64,000 nucleotides of DNA from the NCBI RefSeq assembly GCF_016613535.2, contig NZ_CP071518.1, positions 3,658,001-3,722,000 of the forward strand. Reading direction: 5' to 3'. Made by a program: the position numbers and the translations under genes. The stretch's first letter is position 1. Every line of letters begins with the position of its first letter. The notes below the pieces were generated by a model that saw nothing but the letters and a program-made list of their open reading frames with translations, had not been told where the DNA came from and made no database searches. This stretch comes from Lysobacter solisilvae (GTDB lineage Bacteria > Pseudomonadota > Gammaproteobacteria > Xanthomonadales > Xanthomonadaceae). Positions 1 to 9,376 of this stretch are shown piece after piece.

Positions 1-1
1 C

Positions 2-917
2 GGCACGCTGTCCGCCCCCCTCACCGGCGTTCCCGACGTGTTCGCACAAGGCCAGGGTGGCTTGCTCGACGTGGCGCTGGCCCCGGATTTCCCCACCAGC
101 AAACGCATCTACCTGAGCTACGCCGAACCCGGCGGCGACGGTACCGCCGGTACTGCCGCCGCCATGGCCACGCTGGGCGAATCCGCGATCACCGGCGTGC
201 GCGTGATCTACCGCCAGGAACCCAAGCTGGAAGGCGGCAACCATTTCGGCTCGCGATTCGCCTTCGACAACGCGGGCCACGTCTTCATCAGCCAGGGCGA
301 ACGCAACGACCGGCCCACGGCGCAGAAGCTGGACATGCTGCAGGGCAAGCTGGTGCGGCTGAACCTGGATGGCAGCGTACCGGCCGACAATCCCTTCGTC
401 GGCCGCAAGGATGCGCGCCCTGAAATCTTCAGCTACGGGCACCGCAACATGCAGGGGCTGGCCATCGACCCCCGCACGGGCACGCTGTGGGAGAGCGAAC
501 ACGGCCCGCGGCGGCGACGAGATCAACCTCCCCCGCGCGGGACGCAACTACGGCTGGCCGGTGATCACGCACGGGATCAACTACTCGGGGTTCCCGATTC
601 CCGAGTCCACGGGCCGGTCGGCGCCGGGAATGGAGCAGCCGCATCACGTCTGGCTGAAATCGCCCGCGCTTTCGGGCATGGCCTTCCTTACCGGGCATCC
701 CGGCTCGAAATGGAACGACAGCCTGTTCCTGGGGTCGCTGGTGGAGGGCAACCTGATTCGCCTGTCACTCGACGGCGACCGCATCACCGGCGAGGAGCGA
801 CTGCTGCAGGAGCGCGGCGAACGCATCCGCGACGTGCGCGTGGGGCCGGACGGGCGCGTGTACGTGCTCACCGACCAGGATGACGGCGCGCTGCTGGAGC
901 TCGCGCCACCGCGCTGA
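2..917 (+). pseudogene. PQQ-dependent aldose sugar dehydrogenase (YliI/Asd-like), 5' end outside window, frameshifted
   Basis: The gene enters the window already in frame (translation GTLSAPLTGVPDVFAQGQGG). It belongs to the soluble glucose/sorbosone dehydrogenase beta-propeller family, which oxidises aldoses with PQQ in the periplasm. Visible family motifs are SYGHRNMQG, then HGP followed by GGDEIN, and NYGWPVITHG. The reading frame changes at about 509: the first part is in the frame of base 2 and the rest (GGDEINLPRAGRNYGW onward) is one base later, ending at the stop before 918. The family motif is HGPRGGDE, and the Arg codon here has only one base, so two bases of a CGCG stretch appear to be missing. 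The C-terminus looks complete. Either the gene is dead or this is a sequencing error. The N-terminus and signal peptide lie upstream of the window. Confidence 0.8.
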
Positions 918-974
918 AGGGCCGATCGCCGCGGCATGAAGACCCGTTGACAGCCACCGGACTAGGCTGGGTGC

Positions 975-2648
975 ATGAATGCCCAGCCCTCCCCGCTTTC
1001 GCGCAGCGCCCAGATCCTCCAGTTCCTGCTGAAGTACCGCACCGCAGGCGTGTTCACCGGGCTCGACCTGGACGCGGCCGCTGCCGCGGGCGAGCCGGCG
1101 GCGGCGGGGAAACCCGAGGAATTCACCGCAGACCTGGAGGCCCTGGGGCCGACCTTCGTCAAGATCGGGCAGGCGCTGTCCACCCGTCCCGACATGGTGC
1201 CGCCGGAATACATCGATGCGCTCGAGCGCATGCAGGACGACGTGGCCCCGATCGACTTCGACCAGGTGCGCGAGGTGGTCGAACAAGCCCTGGGCGTACG
1301 CATCACCAAGGCCTTCCTCGAATTCGACGAAACCCCGCTGGGCTCGGCGTCACTTGCGCAGGTCCATCGCGCCGTGCTGCGCGACGGCCGGCACGTGGCA
1401 GTAAAGGTGCAGCGACCCGACATCGAGAACACCATCCGCGCTGATCTGGATGCGCTCGCCACCGTGGCCGGCCAGGCAGACCGGGTCACCGACCTGGGAC
1501 GCCGGGTGCACTTCGCCGACTGGGTGCACGAGTTCCGCAAGACCCTGCTGGGCGAACTGGACTACCGCAGCGAAGCGGAGAACCTGGAGCGATTCGGCGA
1601 GCACTTCGCCGCCTATCCGCAGTTGTTCGTCCCCGCGCCGGTATGGGACCTGACCTGCAGCCGGGTGCTGACGATGGACCTCGTGGAAGGCACCAAGGTC
1701 ACGCGCGTCTCGGGCCTGCGGCGCACCGAGCAGAAGATGGGCGAGCTGGCCGCGACGCTGATGCGCGCCTATCTCGACCAGACCTTCGTCCACGGCGAGA
1801 TCCACGCCGACCCTCACCCCGGCAACCTGCTGGTGACCAACGACGGCCGCCTGGCGCTGTTCGACCTGGGCATGGTCGCCCACGTCCCGCCCAAACAGCG
1901 CGAGCGCCTGCTGAAGCTGCTGTTCGCGGCGGTGGATGGCCGCGGCGAGGAAGTGGCCTACGAAGCCATCGCGCTGGGCACGCGGCTGGAGGACTTCGAG
2001 CAGGAGCGTTTCCTGCGCGAGATCGGGCAAATGGTGGCGCGCTACGCGGCACACTCGGGATCGCAGTCGCTCTCCGAGGGCCGGCTGATGCTGGACATCG
2101 TCCGCCTGGCCACTGCCTGCAACCTGCGCACGCCGCCGGAAATGAGCCTGCTGGGCAAGACGCTGCTGAACCTGGAGCGCGTGTCCCGCGTGCTGGACCC
2201 GGAACTGGACGTGAAGTGCGTGGTGGAGGAACACCTCAACCAGGTGATGCGCCAGCGCATGCGCAAGGCCTTTTCCCCGGCCAACATGGCCAGCGAACTG
2301 ATGGAAGTGCAGTCGCTGTTGCGCGAGGCGCCGCGCAAGGTCTCCGACATCCTGTCGCTGCTGTCGGAGAACCGCCTGCAGGTGCGGATGACCGGGCTGG
2401 AGGAATCGCACCTCATGGAGAACCTGCAGAAGATCGCGAACCGGATTTCCACCGGCGTGATCGTGGCCGCGCTGATCATGGCCTCGGCGCTGCTGATGCG
2501 CGTGGAGACCGGCGCGCGGCTGTTCGGCTATCCGGCGCTGGCGATCGTGCTGTTCCTCATCGCCAGCGGCCTGGGCCTGGCGATCGTCATCAGCGCCCTG
2601 CTCAGCGACCGCAAGGCCAAGCCCAGGGAAGAACCCGGTCCGCGCTGA
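975..2648 (+). CDS. ABC1/UbiB-family atypical protein kinase-like protein
   Basis: 557 aa, close to the length of E. coli UbiB, which supports ubiquinone biosynthesis at the inner membrane. The KxGQ motif (KIGQ) is at about residues 63-66, followed by the Ala-rich loop region SLAQVHRAVL and the VAIK-type lysine in HVAVKVQRP. The catalytic segment HGEIHADPHPGN is near residue 273, and the DFG-equivalent FDLG near 296. Two hydrophobic segments at the C-terminus (about residues 492-545) fit the UbiB membrane anchor. The ATG at 975 is the first in-frame start with the family N-terminus. The gene stands alone and is not beside ubiE/ubiJ, so I call the family and leave the symbol empty. It could be a ubiB paralogue acting in another quinone or lipid process. 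Confidence 0.85.
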   Translation: MNAQPSPLSRSAQILQFLLKYRTAGVFTGLDLDAAAAAGEPAAAGKPEEFTADLEALGPTFVKIGQALSTRPDMVPPEYIDALERMQDDVAPIDFDQVREVVEQALGVRITKAFLEFDETPLGSASLAQVHRAVLRDGRHVAVKVQRPDIENTIRADLDALATVAGQADRVTDLGRRVHFADWVHEFRKTLLGELDYRSEAENLERFGEHFAAYPQLFVPAPVWDLTCSRVLTMDLVEGTKVTRVSGLRRTEQKMGELAATLMRAYLDQTFVHGEIHADPHPGNLLVTNDGRLALFDLGMVAHVPPKQRERLLKLLFAAVDGRGEEVAYEAIALGTRLEDFEQERFLREIGQMVARYAAHSGSQSLSEGRLMLDIVRLATACNLRTPPEMSLLGKTLLNLERVSRVLDPELDVKCVVEEHLNQVMRQRMRKAFSPANMASELMEVQSLLREAPRKVSDILSLLSENRLQVRMTGLEESHLMENLQKIANRISTGVIVAALIMASALLMRVETGARLFGYPALAIVLFLIASGLGLAIVISALLSDRKAKPREEPGPR

Positions 2649-2716
2649 CGCCCCGAAAAAGCGCGCTGCGGCCGGGACCGCTAAACTACGGATCCCCACG
2701 CAGCACCCACCCCAGA

Positions 2717-3526
2717 ATGTCCTCCGCCTTCGGCACCGAGACCGTGCTGGACGTCCGTCACTGGACGGACGACTACTTCAGCTTCACCACCACCCGCGAC
2801 GACGGGTTCCGCTTCGACAACGGCCAGTTCGTGATGATCGGCCTGTCGGTACCGCAAGCCGACGGCAGCAGCCGCCCGTTGCTGCGCGCCTATTCGATCG
2901 CCAGCGCCAACTGGGAAGAACAGCTGGAGTTCTTCAGCATCAAGGTACCTGGCGGTCCCTTGACCTCGCGCCTGCGCGACATCCAGCCCGGCGACACCGT
3001 GCTGATCGGCCGCAAGCCCACCGGCACCCTGCTGGTCCATGACCTGCATCCCGGCCGCAACCTCTACCTGCTGGGTACGGGCACCGGGTTCGCCCCGTGG
3101 CTGGCCATCATCAAGGACCCGGCGACCTACGAGCGTTTCGAACGCGTCGTCCTGTGCCATGGCGTGCGCAGCGCGCAGGACCTCGCCTACCGCGACTACA
3201 TCGTCAACGAACTGCCCCGGCACGAATTCCTCGGCGAGCAGATCGCCGCGCAGTTGCTGTACTACCCCGCCGTCACCCGCGAGGACTTCCAGTTCGCCGG
3301 CCGCGACCATCGCGGTCGCCTGACCGACCTGATGGCCTCGGGCCGGATGATGGAACAACTGGGCCTGGATCCGCTGGATGCCCGGCACGACCGCGCGATG
3401 ATCTGCGGCAGCCCGCAGATGCTGGCGGACTTCCGCGCGCTCCTTGATGGGCGGGGCTTCACCGCCGCCCCGCGCATCGGGACGCCGGGGCAGTACGTGT
3501 ACGAGCGGGCGTTCGTGGAGAAGTGA
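2717..3526 (+). CDS. fpr: ferredoxin--NADP reductase
   Basis: 269 aa. The enzyme moves electrons between NADPH and ferredoxin or flavodoxin, using FAD, in the cytosol. The FAD-binding motif RAYS is at residues 57-60 and the NADP-binding loop GTGTGFAPW starts near residue 120. The C-terminus YERAFVEK is the extension typical of bacterial Fpr enzymes. The open frame runs on upstream inside the ubiB-like gene, but homology starts at MSSAFGTETV, so the ATG at 2717 was chosen; it leaves a 68-base gap after the upstream gene. It converges on the LytTR gene, with a GC-rich hairpin between the two. Confidence 0.92.
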   Translation: MSSAFGTETVLDVRHWTDDYFSFTTTRDDGFRFDNGQFVMIGLSVPQADGSSRPLLRAYSIASANWEEQLEFFSIKVPGGPLTSRLRDIQPGDTVLIGRKPTGTLLVHDLHPGRNLYLLGTGTGFAPWLAIIKDPATYERFERVVLCHGVRSAQDLAYRDYIVNELPRHEFLGEQIAAQLLYYPAVTREDFQFAGRDHRGRLTDLMASGRMMEQLGLDPLDARHDRAMICGSPQMLADFRALLDGRGFTAAPRIGTPGQYVYERAFVEK

Positions 3527-3530
3527 GCCG

Positions 3531-3551
3531 GGCGCGCGAGAGCCGCGCGCC
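3531..3551. terminator. GC hairpin between convergent fpr and LytTR genes
   Basis: A perfect 8-bp stem GGCGCGCG/CGCGCGCC with a 5-base loop, directly at the convergent gene ends. There is no T-run on either strand, so it is only terminator-like. Confidence 0.35.
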
Positions 3552-4444
3552 TAAGCCGCCCGTCGTTCCGGCCGCAGCGCATCCCGGTAGGTGCGGCTGC
3601 ACGGGATCGGCGTGCCGTCGCGCATCGCGATGCGGGCGTCGCCCGTGTCCAGCGGTTCGATCTCCCCGACGCAGTCCAGGTTGACGATGAAACTGCGGTG
3701 CACGCGCACGAAGCGGGCCGGATCGAGCTGCGCCTCGATGGCCGCCATCGTGGTGCGCAGGGGATAGTCCCGACCGCGCACATGCAGGTTCACGTAATTG
3801 CCGGATGCCTGGAGCCATTCGACGTCCCCCGCCGCGACGAGGAACTCCTTGCCCAGCTTGCGGACCAGGAAGCGTTCGGGCCGGTCCATCGGCTCCGCGG
3901 CGGGAGCGCCCTCCGGCGCCGCCAGCACACTGGCCTCGCCCTGCAACCGGCGCACGAGCAGCCGGTAGCCCTCGATGGTGACCACCATGCCGGCGAAGTG
4001 GCGGAAGTCCTTGAGGTACTCGTACACGAACTCGAGCAGCCAGGGACTGAAGTTGTACTGGTCGCCCTGGGCGGCGTAGATCACCTTGCGCAGGGCCACC
4101 ATCCCCGCCACGTGCAGGGCCGACCAGGCCACGCTGCCCAGGGCGAGCCAGGGGAGGCTGCGGCGCCAGGTGTCCACGTGCAGCGGAAAGCGGCGCGTGT
4201 ACCAGAGCACCGCCGGCACCAGGGCCAGGGCAACCCCATGGCTGGTCCACTCCCAGGCCGCCGGTTCCCAGGCCTCGAAGCCCAGGTCCAGCCGCCGGAT
4301 ATCCATCAGCGTGGTCAGCGAATGGGTGATGGCCCCGACCAGGTAGCTGACGATCCAGAACCCCCACTCGAAGCTGCGGCGAAATGGCTGGTAGCGGTCC
4401 CAGAGGCTGGCGTCGGGGGCGGAGGGACGGGCGGTCGATGACAT
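3551..4444 (-). CDS. membrane-bound LytTR-family transcriptional regulator
   Basis: 297 aa. The C-terminal third (about residues 195-295) is a LytTR DNA-binding domain: FLVAAGDVEWLQASGNYVN is followed by RVHRSFIVNLDCVGEIEP. The N-terminal half has about four hydrophobic segments (WGFWIVSYLVGAITHSL, VALALVPAVLWY, LPWLALGSVAWSALHVAGMV, FAGMVVTIEGYRLL) instead of a receiver domain. It is therefore a one-component membrane LytTR regulator, a layout known in xanthomonads. ATGs at 4453 and 4444 are both possible; I took MSSTARP at 4444. It is divergent from the acyltransferase gene, a natural candidate target. The ligand is unknown. Confidence 0.82.
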   Translation of the reverse strand: MSSTARPSAPDASLWDRYQPFRRSFEWGFWIVSYLVGAITHSLTTLMDIRRLDLGFEAWEPAAWEWTSHGVALALVPAVLWYTRRFPLHVDTWRRSLPWLALGSVAWSALHVAGMVALRKVIYAAQGDQYNFSPWLLEFVYEYLKDFRHFAGMVVTIEGYRLLVRRLQGEASVLAAPEGAPAAEPMDRPERFLVRKLGKEFLVAAGDVEWLQASGNYVNLHVRGRDYPLRTTMAAIEAQLDPARFVRVHRSFIVNLDCVGEIEPLDTGDARIAMRDGTPIPCSRTYRDALRPERRAA

Positions 4445-4604
4445 GGGACGCATTGTCGCCCAGCCGCCGCCGCGGCAGCTCCCGGTTCGTCCCGCCGGCC
4501 CGCGACTCGTCCCCGGGCCAGCCCGATCAATCACTTGCCGCTGCCCACGGGCCGGTCCGCCCGCGCAGCATCGTCGGCACGTCCACTTCCCCTGCCCCGC
4601 GCCC

Positions 4605-5795
4605 ATGGCTCTCGTTCCCGCCCGCCGCCACGATATCGACGCCCTGCGCGCCCTCGCCTTCGGACTGCTGATCCTCTACCACTGCTGCATGCTGTGGGTG
4701 GCCGGGGAGGACTGGGACTGGCACCTCAAGAGCACCTACCAGGGTGAATGGCTCCAGTTGCCCATGCTCTTCGTCAATCGCTGGCGGATGGACCTGATCT
4801 TCCTGATCTCGGGCCTGTCGGTGCATTTCCTGCTGCGGGACACGGCCGCGTGGCGCTTCATCGGACAGCGCAGCCTCCGGCTACTGCTGCCCCTTGTGTT
4901 CGGCTGTCTGCTGATCGTGCCCGTGCAGCCGTATCTGCAGGGCATGGCCAACGGCGTGGTCGAACCGGGCTACCTGTCGTTCCTGGCCGACTACTTTGGC
5001 GGACGGTCCTGGCCGGTGGGCGCCTTTGACGGGTGGCAGCACTCCTTCACCTGGAACCACCTGTGGTACCTGGCCTACCTGTGGTGCTACACGCTGGCCT
5101 TCGCTGTGCTGCTGCCCGTGCTGCGCCGGCTGGGCAATCCGCTGACCCGCCTGCGCGGGGCCTGGCTGCTGACCGTACCCGCGTTGCCGCTGGTGCTGTG
5201 GACCTTCACCCTGCAACCGTTCTTCGAGGACACCGGCGACCTGGTCCACGACTGGTATCGCCACGCGCTGTACTTCACTGTCTTCCTGTACGGCTGGTGG
5301 CTGGGCACGCACGAAGCGCTATGGGCCGAGCTGGTGCGCCTGCGCCGGTACGCCCTGGGCTCGGCGCTGGCGCTGTTCGCGGTGTACGCGTGGATGGTGT
5401 TCGTCCTGCCTGACGATTCGCCCGAGTGGCTGTATGCCGTGGGGCGCACGATCCGGAACTTCTACAAGTGGATGGCGCTGTGCGCGATCCTCGGCTGGGG
5501 CAAGGCGCTGCTGGACCGGCCGATGCCATGGCTGCGCTGGGCCAATGAAGCGGTCTACCCCTGGTACGTGCTGCACCAGAGCCTGATCCTGGTCTTTGCG
5601 TGGTGGCTGATGCCCATGCACCTGGGCCCTGTGCTGGAGCCCCTCGCGGTGATCACCTCCACGGTGCTCGGCTGCTGGACTCTGCATGCGGCGATCCGGC
5701 GCGTGGCGTGGCTGCGGCCGTGTTTCGGGCTGAAGGCACGCAGGCAGGATGTGGCCGCACCGACGGCGACGGGTATCGAGCCGGCGGGCGCGTAG
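4605..5795 (+). CDS. acyltransferase family 3 integral membrane protein
   Basis: 396 aa with about ten hydrophobic segments. The N-terminal signature RRHDIDALRALAFGLLILYH carries the Arg and His typical of the Acyl_transf_3 family (OPG/MdoC and OafA-like), which O-acylates glucans, O-antigen or other surface sugars. Late segments such as ANEAVYPWYVLHQSLILVFAWW fit this family well. The start is the ATG at 4605; an open frame continues upstream to 4443 but is not family-like and overlaps the divergent regulator start. The substrate cannot be told. A stem-loop follows at 5815. Confidence 0.82.
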   Translation: MALVPARRHDIDALRALAFGLLILYHCCMLWVAGEDWDWHLKSTYQGEWLQLPMLFVNRWRMDLIFLISGLSVHFLLRDTAAWRFIGQRSLRLLLPLVFGCLLIVPVQPYLQGMANGVVEPGYLSFLADYFGGRSWPVGAFDGWQHSFTWNHLWYLAYLWCYTLAFAVLLPVLRRLGNPLTRLRGAWLLTVPALPLVLWTFTLQPFFEDTGDLVHDWYRHALYFTVFLYGWWLGTHEALWAELVRLRRYALGSALALFAVYAWMVFVLPDDSPEWLYAVGRTIRNFYKWMALCAILGWGKALLDRPMPWLRWANEAVYPWYVLHQSLILVFAWWLMPMHLGPVLEPLAVITSTVLGCWTLHAAIRRVAWLRPCFGLKARRQDVAAPTATGIEPAGA

Positions 5796-5814
5796 GTTCG
5801 ATCAGCACTCCCCA

Positions 5815-5830
5815 CCCCCGCTTGCGGGGG
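5815..5830. terminator. stem-loop between convergent genes
   Basis: Perfect CCCCCGC-TT-GCGGGGG inverted repeat between the acyltransferase (plus) and GGDEF-EAL (minus) stops. The context resembles the CCCCGCTTGCGGGG elements often seen between genes in xanthomonads. There is no clear T-run. Confidence 0.4.
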
Positions 5831-5861
5831 AAGGCGGGGATTCGGGCAGCGCCATCCGGCC

Positions 5862-8800
5862 CTAATGCCGCCGCGCCACCCAGTCGATCACCGGTCGCGC
5901 GCGCGAGAACAGGAAGCCCTGCCCCATCTCGCAGCCGATCTCCAGCAGCCATTGCCGCTGTTCTTCCGTCTCGATGCCCTCGGCGATCACTTCCATGCCC
6001 AGCGTGTTGGCCAGCGCCAGCACGGCGCGCACGACGGCGGCGCTGCCCCCGCGGTCCCCCGGCTGCAGCGCGCTCACGAAGGAGCGGTCGATCTTGAGCG
6101 CATGCAGCGGGAAGCGGTGGAGGTAGCTCAACGAGGAATATCCGGTCCCGAAGTCGTCCAGCGCAGCGAGCACTCCGGCCGTGCGCAGGGCATCGAGGGT
6201 GGCGAACACTTGGTCGGGGTTGTCCAGCAGTGCGCCCTCGGTGACTTCCACGCGCACGTTCTGCGGCTTGATGTCGTGCTCGCCCAGCAGGTCGAGCAGC
6301 TGGCGCGCAAGGGCCGGCGAACGGAAATGCCGTGGTGACACGTTGAGCGTCACATAACCGCCGTTGGCCTGCAGCGCCGGGATGTCGCGACAGGTGCGCT
6401 CGAACATCTGCCAGTCGATCTGTTCCACGCTGCCGCTGTCTTCGGCGACCTTCAGGAAGTCGGCCGGCAGCAGCACGCCGCGGCCAGGATGACGCCAGCG
6501 CAGCAGCGCTTCGTAGCCCAGCACGGCCCCATCGCGCAGGCTCACGATCGGCTGGAAGTGCGGTTCGAACTCGGTGCGCTGGATCGCCCGGCGCAGGTCG
6601 CTTTCCAGGTCCAGCAACTGCAGCGCCTCCTGGTGCAGGCGCTCGTCGAAGATCTCGAAGCGCTGCCGGCCATGCGCCTTGGCGCGGTACATCGCCACGT
6701 CGGCATCGCGCAGCAGTTCCTCGGCCTTGCTGTAGCGGGCATGTCCCAGCGCGATGCCCACGCTGGCCGAGGTGAACAGTTCCTTGCCGGCGATGTACAT
6801 CGGCTCGCTGAGCGAGGCGATCGCGCGTTGCGCCGTGTGGCAGGCGTCCTCGGGCACCTGGATATCCTCCATGAGGATGGCGAACTCGTCGCCACCCAGC
6901 CGGGCCACGACGTCGCTTGAACGCACGCACGAGAGCAGCCGCTCACCGGCCTGCTTGAGCATCTGGTCGCCCGAAAGATGGCCGACGCTGTCGTTGATCA
7001 CCTTGAAGCGGTCCAGGTCCAGGAACAGCACGGCGAAGCGATGGCTGGAATCGCGATGCAGGCGCGCGAGCGCACGTTCGAGTGCGCCGTACAGGAAGTT
7101 CCGGTTGGGCAGGCCCGTGAGCGAGTCGTGCAGGTTCTCGTGCACCAGCTGCTGCTCGGCGCGTTCGCGCACCAGGATCTGCTCGCGCAGCTCCGACACG
7201 GCCGCGGCCAGTTCATGCGTGCGGTCCTGCACGCGACGCTCAAGCTCGGCCTGCACCTTCTTGCGCGCGAGCGCGGTCAGGATGTGCTGGGCGACGTAGC
7301 TCAGCAGCGCGCTGTCCTCCTCGGTGTAGTGCACGGTCGGGTCGTAGGTCTGTACGACCACCGCGCCGCGCACCTCACCCTCGGCGACCAGCGGCACGCC
7401 CAGGAAGTCCTCTGCCGGCGTGCCCAGGCCGATCCCGCCGGGCACCTGCAGCAGTTCGGCGACGTGGCGCGCGCTGCCGCGGACGGCCTGGCCCCGGCGA
7501 ATCAGGCCCAGCGTCAGGCTGCTGCGCATCTGCTCGATCGGCACCTCGAGCTCGGTGTTGTACATGTTGGTGTCTTTTTCATCGGCGAAATAGATGAAGC
7601 GCAGGGTGTTGCGCTGCGCGCTGTACAGCGCGATGTAGAAATTGCGCGCATACATCAGCTCGCCGACGACCGCGTGGATGCGCCGCAGCATCTCGCGCAT
7701 GTCCAGCTCGCTGCTGGCCAGGTCCGCGATGCTGTAGAGCGCGGCCTGCAGCCGTTCGCCGCGCTGGCGTTCGCGCACTTCCTCGGTCAGCTCGCGGGTG
7801 CGTTCCTCGACGCGCTGTTCCAGTTCGTCGTGCGCCTGCTTGCGCATCAGCGCGGTGAGGATGTGCTGGGCGACGAACCCGAGCAGGGCGCGATCCTCCT
7901 CGGTATAGCGCCCGGCCCGGTCATAGCTCTGCACCACGATCGCACCGCGGACCTGGCCGTCGCCCATCATCGGCACGCCCAGCCAATCGGCGCTGTCCGG
8001 GCCGTACTGGTTGGCGTCGGTGAGCAACCCGAATTCCTCGCGCAGTCGCTCCGAGGGACCCAGTGCCCCGCGCCCCTCGCGGATCATCGCCAGGGTGAGG
8101 CTGTTGCTGATCTGGATGGCCGGCCACTCCTGCTCGGGGTCGACGGCGCGCCGATCCTTCTCATCGGCGAAGTAGATGAAGCGCACGCTGTCGGTCACCG
8201 CGTTGTAGAGGGCGATGAAGAAGTTGCGGGCATACATCAGTTCATCGACGACGGCGTGGATGCGGCGCAACATCTCGGGCATGTCCAGTTCGCCCGCCGC
8301 GAGGTCGGCAATCGCATACAGCGCGGTCTGCAGCTTGGCGGTCTTCTCCAGGCGCTTGGCCGCCATCCGCTGCTCGGCGATGTCCAGGGCACTGCCCATG
8401 CGCGCGGCGACCACGGCGCAGAATGCGCGCCATTGGGTGCAGGCCGCATCGGCGGGCAACTCGGCAGGCGGCCAGTCGGCGAGCATCACCGCGCGGTGCG
8501 AGGGTGGCCAATGGCCCAGCGAGGTGGTCAGGCAGATCCCGTCCGACCCGGCGCCGTCGAGCGGCGGCAGCACGCGGGTGTCCAGCGCCGGGGCGTCGAT
8601 GAGTTCCGCTTCGCGCCCCGGGGCGTGCGCCAGTTCGTCCAGCAGCGGCCGGCAGGCGACGTCGGGCCAGCCTGTCCAGGCAGGGCGACCACCGTCATCC
8701 TTCCCCAGCGACCACAGCAGTCGGAGCTGGCTCGCGCCAAAAGCGGTCTGCGCGTGGCGCGCGGCGGCAGCCGCGATTTCCTCGAGGCTGGACAAGGCGA

Positions 8801-8891
8801 ACAACGCGGACACGAAGTCGGTCGCCGATTCGGTCCCTGCCCCGGTGCCGGACGCGCCGCGCGGCTCCAGATCCTGGGCGCGCGTGGCCAT
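5862..8891 (-). CDS. multi-GAF GGDEF-EAL cyclic-di-GMP enzyme
   Basis: 1009 aa, with no obvious membrane segment. The order is an N-terminal sensory region (about 1-170), two related GAF-type modules (about 180-335 and 375-535, each opening with an IADLA...LDMxxMLRRIHAVV signature and separated by short coiled coils), GGDEF, then EAL. The active site RLGGDEFAIL is near residue 665, with an intact I-site RSSD five residues upstream. EAL is present as GYEALLRWRHP near 793, and DDFGTGYSS near 914. Both catalytic domains therefore look intact, so it could make or degrade cyclic-di-GMP according to its sensors. It is clearly paralogous to the gene at 32390-35306. The start MATRAQDLEP at 8891 is the only good one. 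Confidence 0.9.
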   Translation of the reverse strand: MATRAQDLEPRGASGTGAGTESATDFVSALFALSSLEEIAAAAARHAQTAFGASQLRLLWSLGKDDGGRPAWTGWPDVACRPLLDELAHAPGREAELIDAPALDTRVLPPLDGAGSDGICLTTSLGHWPPSHRAVMLADWPPAELPADAACTQWRAFCAVVAARMGSALDIAEQRMAAKRLEKTAKLQTALYAIADLAAGELDMPEMLRRIHAVVDELMYARNFFIALYNAVTDSVRFIYFADEKDRRAVDPEQEWPAIQISNSLTLAMIREGRGALGPSERLREEFGLLTDANQYGPDSADWLGVPMMGDGQVRGAIVVQSYDRAGRYTEEDRALLGFVAQHILTALMRKQAHDELEQRVEERTRELTEEVRERQRGERLQAALYSIADLASSELDMREMLRRIHAVVGELMYARNFYIALYSAQRNTLRFIYFADEKDTNMYNTELEVPIEQMRSSLTLGLIRRGQAVRGSARHVAELLQVPGGIGLGTPAEDFLGVPLVAEGEVRGAVVVQTYDPTVHYTEEDSALLSYVAQHILTALARKKVQAELERRVQDRTHELAAAVSELREQILVRERAEQQLVHENLHDSLTGLPNRNFLYGALERALARLHRDSSHRFAVLFLDLDRFKVINDSVGHLSGDQMLKQAGERLLSCVRSSDVVARLGGDEFAILMEDIQVPEDACHTAQRAIASLSEPMYIAGKELFTSASVGIALGHARYSKAEELLRDADVAMYRAKAHGRQRFEIFDERLHQEALQLLDLESDLRRAIQRTEFEPHFQPIVSLRDGAVLGYEALLRWRHPGRGVLLPADFLKVAEDSGSVEQIDWQMFERTCRDIPALQANGGYVTLNVSPRHFRSPALARQLLDLLGEHDIKPQNVRVEVTEGALLDNPDQVFATLDALRTAGVLAALDDFGTGYSSLSYLHRFPLHALKIDRSFVSALQPGDRGGSAAVVRAVLALANTLGMEVIAEGIETEEQRQWLLEIGCEMGQGFLFSRARPVIDWVARRH

Positions 8892-8998
8892 GGGACCGGA
8901 GTGTACGCCGATCGATCAGGTGAGTAGATGCTCCCGGGTGCCGCCCATGCGGGCAGGACCGCCGGGCTTCGGCTGGCCCGGCGGCATGTCCGGTCCCG

Positions 8999-9373
8999 TC
9001 AGCCTTCCCCGTATCGCAGCCACAAGCGGGCGGTGACTTCGCTGTCGAACACCCGCGACTGGAAGCCCGCCTCGCGCGCATACAGTTCGCAGTACTCGAT
9101 CTGCTGCAGGCCACGTGGCTTGACGTGCGCGATGCGGACCGCTTCCAGGCCATGTCCGCTCAGGGCCTCGACCAGACCCCGCCAGTGCTCGGCGGTCAGT
9201 TCAGGACCGCGAAGGTTGTCGATCAGCATGATGGCGGGCACCGGCTCGCGCCGGACCTCGTCCTCGATCGCATGCCAGTAGTTCACCGTGTTGGCCAACG
9301 AACTGTGGCCTTCCACCTCGACGCGGAGGATGCCCTCCCGACGCTGGAAGCTGACAAAGGGTTCTGCGGTCAT
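8999..9373 (-). CDS. SpoIIAA/STAS-like small protein
   Basis: 124 aa, soluble. The pattern is an N-terminal beta-hairpin (REGILRVEVEGH), a helix (TVNYWHAIEDEVRR), a hydrophobic strand with an acidic end (VPAIMLIDNLRG), and a second strand-helix unit. This resembles the SpoIIAA-like/STAS fold. No phosphorylatable Ser is obvious. It starts 3 bases after the glutathione peroxidase stop, so the two are surely cotranscribed. I do not know the function; a link to peroxide defence is suggested only by the operon. Confidence 0.65.
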   Translation of the reverse strand: MTAEPFVSFQRREGILRVEVEGHSSLANTVNYWHAIEDEVRREPVPAIMLIDNLRGPELTAEHWRGLVEALSGHGLEAVRIAHVKPRGLQQIEYCELYAREAGFQSRVFDSEVTARLWLRYGEG

Positions 9374-9376
9374 GGC

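Noticed and set aside
1957-3131. Systematic misreading of CCTACG as CCTAGG
   Set aside because: Unaltered CCTACG occurs in intact genes at 1957-1962 and 3126-3131, so the motif is not always changed.
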